Below, piece by piece: positions 63,039-64,000 of a stretch of DNA of 64,000 nt. The translations under genes were made by a program, and so were the position numbers. A model generated the notes under the pieces. That model searched no databases and was not told where the DNA came from. It saw only the letters and a program-made list of their open reading frames with translations. Within the stretch, counting starts at the first letter, position 1. Each line of letters begins with the position of its first letter. The DNA is from Bradyrhizobium sp. WSM1743 (GTDB lineage: Bacteria > Pseudomonadota > Alphaproteobacteria > Rhizobiales > Xanthobacteraceae): the NCBI RefSeq assembly GCF_000473065.1, contig NZ_AXAZ01000002.1, positions 186,001-250,000 on the forward strand, written 5' to 3'.

Positions 63039-64000
63039 TCACTCAGCCGCGTCGAGCTGTTGTGCATCCTCGTCGCTGACTTTCTCCTGATCCTCCTCGT
63101 CGGCGAGGAATTCGGGCAGCGCCCCCGCTTCGCCCTCCTGCCCCACTGGTGCTGCATCGGGATCGACGAGACGCAGCGGCTCCGGCAACCAGCCCGAGCC
63201 ATCCAGAAGACGCTCGGCCTCCTTGGCCATGTCGGCCTTCTTCAGATGGTCGATCAGCTGGACCGACGACTCGCCCTTGGCTTCTCGCACCGCTTCCAGA
63301 ATGCGCGGCTTGGTGACCCGGCCGAGATAGTTGTCGACCGTCGGTCGCCAGCCAGCCTGAACCATGTCGAGCCCGACCGCCCGCGCCAGCACATCAGCTT
63401 GGTCGAGACGCGTGCTGACGCCGTGGGCTGAGACGCGAGACTGATTGTAGCGATTGGCCGGCTCATAGACGGCATTGACCGCAAATGACGCACAGTGGGC
63501 GAACAGGGATGTCTGTGCACCACCATCGAGAGCCGTCAGTGCATCCCAAAGATCGCTCTCGCTCTTCGGCAACCGCGCCTTCCAGGCCTCGTGCCGCGCT
63601 TCGACAGCTTTGGCAGAGACGCTTTCCCTCAGCCCCGGAGCTTGGGCGGGAAAGGTCGGCGTGCGAAGGCCGATCTCAAGACAGCTCCCGGACGACGCGA
63701 ACCGGTAAAAGACCGTGAGCACGAAATTGTGCAGCACCGCCTGGAACGCGACCGCGGGATTTTCTGCCAGCGCATCGCGCAATGCCAGCGTCCGATACGC
63801 CGTCAGCTCGGTGATCAGCCGATCCGGCAGAGGCTTGGCCGCGTCCTCATCATCTTCTTCGGCGTCAGCAGCGCCGCCTGCGACCGCGATCACCGCGCGC
63901 TGCATGGAAGGGCCCCCTTCTTGACCTTCGGTCGATGATGCGTCGGCGCCCTGCCCGACATCAAGATCACCAGCCGGCGGCTCGTCCTCTGGCCGGACGT
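63039..64000 (-). CDS. ParB/RepB-like protein, C-terminal part (cut by window edge)
   Basis: The frame is open to the right edge and contributes about 320 codons of a larger protein. The visible part contains LAENPAVAFQAVLHNFVLTV, DLWDALTALDGGAQTSLFAH and DNYLGRVTKPRILEAVREAK, and an acidic tail. This is the C-terminal region of the large (about 700-aa) ParB/Spo0J-type proteins that precede the methylase-helicase in these elements; the ParB nuclease-like N terminus would lie beyond the edge. Role in partition or in element maintenance is inferred from family and context. Confidence 0.78.
   Translation of the reverse strand, partial: VRPEDEPPAGDLDVGQGADASSTEGQEGGPSMQRAVIAVAGGAADAEEDDEDAAKPLPDRLITELTAYRTLALRDALAENPAVAFQAVLHNFVLTVFYRFASSGSCLEIGLRTPTFPAQAPGLRESVSAKAVEARHEAWKARLPKSESDLWDALTALDGGAQTSLFAHCASFAVNAVYEPANRYNQSRVSAHGVSTRLDQADVLARAVGLDMVQAGWRPTVDNYLGRVTKPRILEAVREAKGESSVQLIDHLKKADMAKEAERLLDGSGWLPEPLRLVDPDAAPVGQEGEAGALPEFLADEEDQEKVSDEDAQQLDAAE

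Noticed and set aside
1..64000. CRISPR arrays, tRNA and rRNA genes
   Set aside because: No regularly spaced repeat-spacer array, no cloverleaf with conserved T-loop and no rRNA sequence was noticed by eye. The iterons at 51525-51589 are too few and too tightly spaced for a CRISPR.

Overview
The window reads as part of a symbiosis island of a slow-growing rhizobium, most probably Bradyrhizobium. The diagnostic signs are a nodV-nodW two-component pair (NodW is 227 aa with Asp70 at the phospho-acceptor position), a near-consensus nod box, fucose-synthesis genes of the noeL/nolK type beside a glmS/nodM copy, sigma-54 (RpoN) promoters with a NifA-type upstream site, and many decayed insertion sequences and pseudogenes. 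From about 33.6 kb to the right edge the character changes to a dense, nearly all minus-strand mobile-element backbone.

Left part (1-33.5 kb), symbiosis and accessory genes. A nod box and a candidate sigma-54 promoter precede dctA (C4-dicarboxylate uptake). Then come nodV, nodW and a receiver-only protein, a frameshifted type III effector remnant (NopP-like), a GH127 beta-L-arabinofuranosidase, glmS/nodM, the divergent gmd-fcl pair (GDP-L-fucose for Nod-factor fucosylation), a large Tat-exported DUF5695-like protein, and an orphan RND efflux pump. From 23.4 to 31.4 kb there is a gene-poor stretch with a panC remnant, IS110 and IS3 fragments, one small helix-turn-helix-like protein and an intact cold-shock protein. 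A PaiB-like FMN protein and a TauD/TfdA-family dioxygenase follow; the dioxygenase has a perfect -24/-12 element and an upstream TGT-N10-ACA site, so it is probably part of the NifA/RpoN regulon.

Right part (33.6-64 kb), conjugation and control. In transcription order (right to left) there are a ParB-like protein (cut by the window edge), a strawberry-notch methylase-helicase, a toprim protein, a DUF2493 protein, a membrane protein and DUF736. Next is a regulatory block that closely resembles the ICEMlSym(R7A) circuit: qseC (XRE, plus strand) divergent from qseM (DUF2285), then a DUF6499/DUF2285 pair joined by a +1 frameshift (FseA-like), then an AlpA/RdfS-like excisionase. After that come repA with three 18-bp iterons, DUF2840, traF, a lytic transglycosylase, a probable oriT region, the relaxase rlxS, traG and copG. 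An MFS transporter bounded by short direct repeats interrupts the operon before a complete trbBCDEJ-K-LFGI type IV secretion set ending in DUF2274.

How it works together: flavonoid sensing (NodV/W), Nod-factor sugar synthesis, dicarboxylate uptake and nitrogen-fixation-linked genes form the cargo, and the Trb/rlxS module with its frameshift and antiactivator control would move it. No integrase, tRNA or attachment site is visible, so the element ends lie outside the window. Functions are inferred from sequence features and family knowledge; no database search was run.
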